From Pseudomonas sp. GM78 (lineage in GTDB: Bacteria > Pseudomonadota > Gammaproteobacteria > Pseudomonadales > Pseudomonadaceae), in the NCBI RefSeq assembly GCF_000282475.1, contig NZ_AKJF01000220.1, forward strand, positions 1 through 37,468: a DNA stretch of 37,468 bases, in the 5' to 3' direction. The notes beneath the pieces were generated by a model. The model was not told where the DNA came from, searched no databases, and was given only the letters and a program-made list of their open reading frames with translations. Both the position numbers and the translations under genes were made by a program. Positions 37,361 to 37,468 of this stretch are shown piece by piece. Within the stretch, counting starts at the first letter, position 1; every line of letters starts with the position of its first letter.

Positions 37361-37393
37361 AAAAAATGGCGATCCCTGCGGATCGCCATTTTT
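37361..37393 (+). terminator. Intrinsic terminator after ppk
   Basis: AAAAATGGCGATCC (37362-37375) and GGATCGCCATTTTT (37380-37393) form a 14-base-pair perfect stem with a CTGC loop. Confidence 0.93.
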
Positions 37394-37403
37394 GTTTGCA
37401 CCC

Positions 37404-37468
37404 TGTAGGAGCTGCCGCAGGCTGCGATCTTTTGATTTTGCCCTTCAAAACAAGATCAAAAGATCGCA
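37404..37468. repeat. REPIN (gctgccgcaggctgcgatc type), cut by window end
   Basis: The left arm runs from 37404 to about 37435 (gtaggagctgccgcaggctg then cgatcttttgat). The right arm starts at 37455 (atcaaaagatcgca) and is cut at 37468. It is the same family as 27735-27810, with gcag instead of gaag in the core. Confidence 0.85.

Overview
The window is core chromosome of a Pseudomonas, most likely of the P. fluorescens group. Three things support this: protein identities (AlgR, AlgQ, AlgP, SutA, a class I adenylate cyclase, the hemCDXY cluster), a gene order I recall as that of the P. aeruginosa glnK to ppk region, and many intergenic REP/REPIN palindromes of the kind known from P. fluorescens genomes. 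GC is high, so long mirror-image ORFs lie opposite most real genes; they were discarded. I see no IS element, phage, integron, CRISPR array, tRNA or rRNA.

Layout. 1-3723: ubiK (minus), then the ammonium module glnK-amtB behind a possible sigma-54 promoter, yjbQ, and the RNA polymerase adaptor gene sutA. 3734-8352 (minus): one compact operon lptM-lysA-dapF-DUF484-xerC-HAD phosphatase, in nearly the same order as E. coli yifL-dapF-yigA-xerC-yigB. 8671-9799: cyaY, a DUF1289 gene, and rnk behind a leader with an intrinsic terminator. 9807-15747: cyaA, two small conserved proteins of unknown role, a glutathione S-transferase and argH. 16199-21203: algR then hemC-hemD-hemX-hemY. 21434-25171: a DsbB protein, algQ, an FKBP isomerase, the repeat-rich algP, and a TIGR02444 protein. 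25222-30566: an ABC-F ATPase coupled to a short MscS-like channel, a LysE exporter, and a cytochrome c-FTR1 iron permease fusion. 30675-33883: a YaiI/YqxD protein, elbB, a sterol-desaturase-type hydroxylase and a DedA protein. 34091-37345: hemB and ppk, followed by a strong terminator and a REP element cut by the window end.

Several genes share pathways: tetrapyrrole synthesis (hemB, hemC, hemD, with hemX and hemY), lysine/peptidoglycan precursor synthesis (lysA, dapF), RNA polymerase control (sutA, rnk, algQ), and the cAMP and AlgR regulatory circuits (cyaA, algR, algP).

I did not find a wholly undescribed system. The best leads are: algR without an adjacent algZ/fimS kinase gene, a 7-codon upstream ORF with a strong ribosome site in front of the weakly initiated cytochrome c-FTR1 gene, the rnk leader attenuator, a 9-bp inverted repeat in the argH-algR gap, and the repeat tract of algP.
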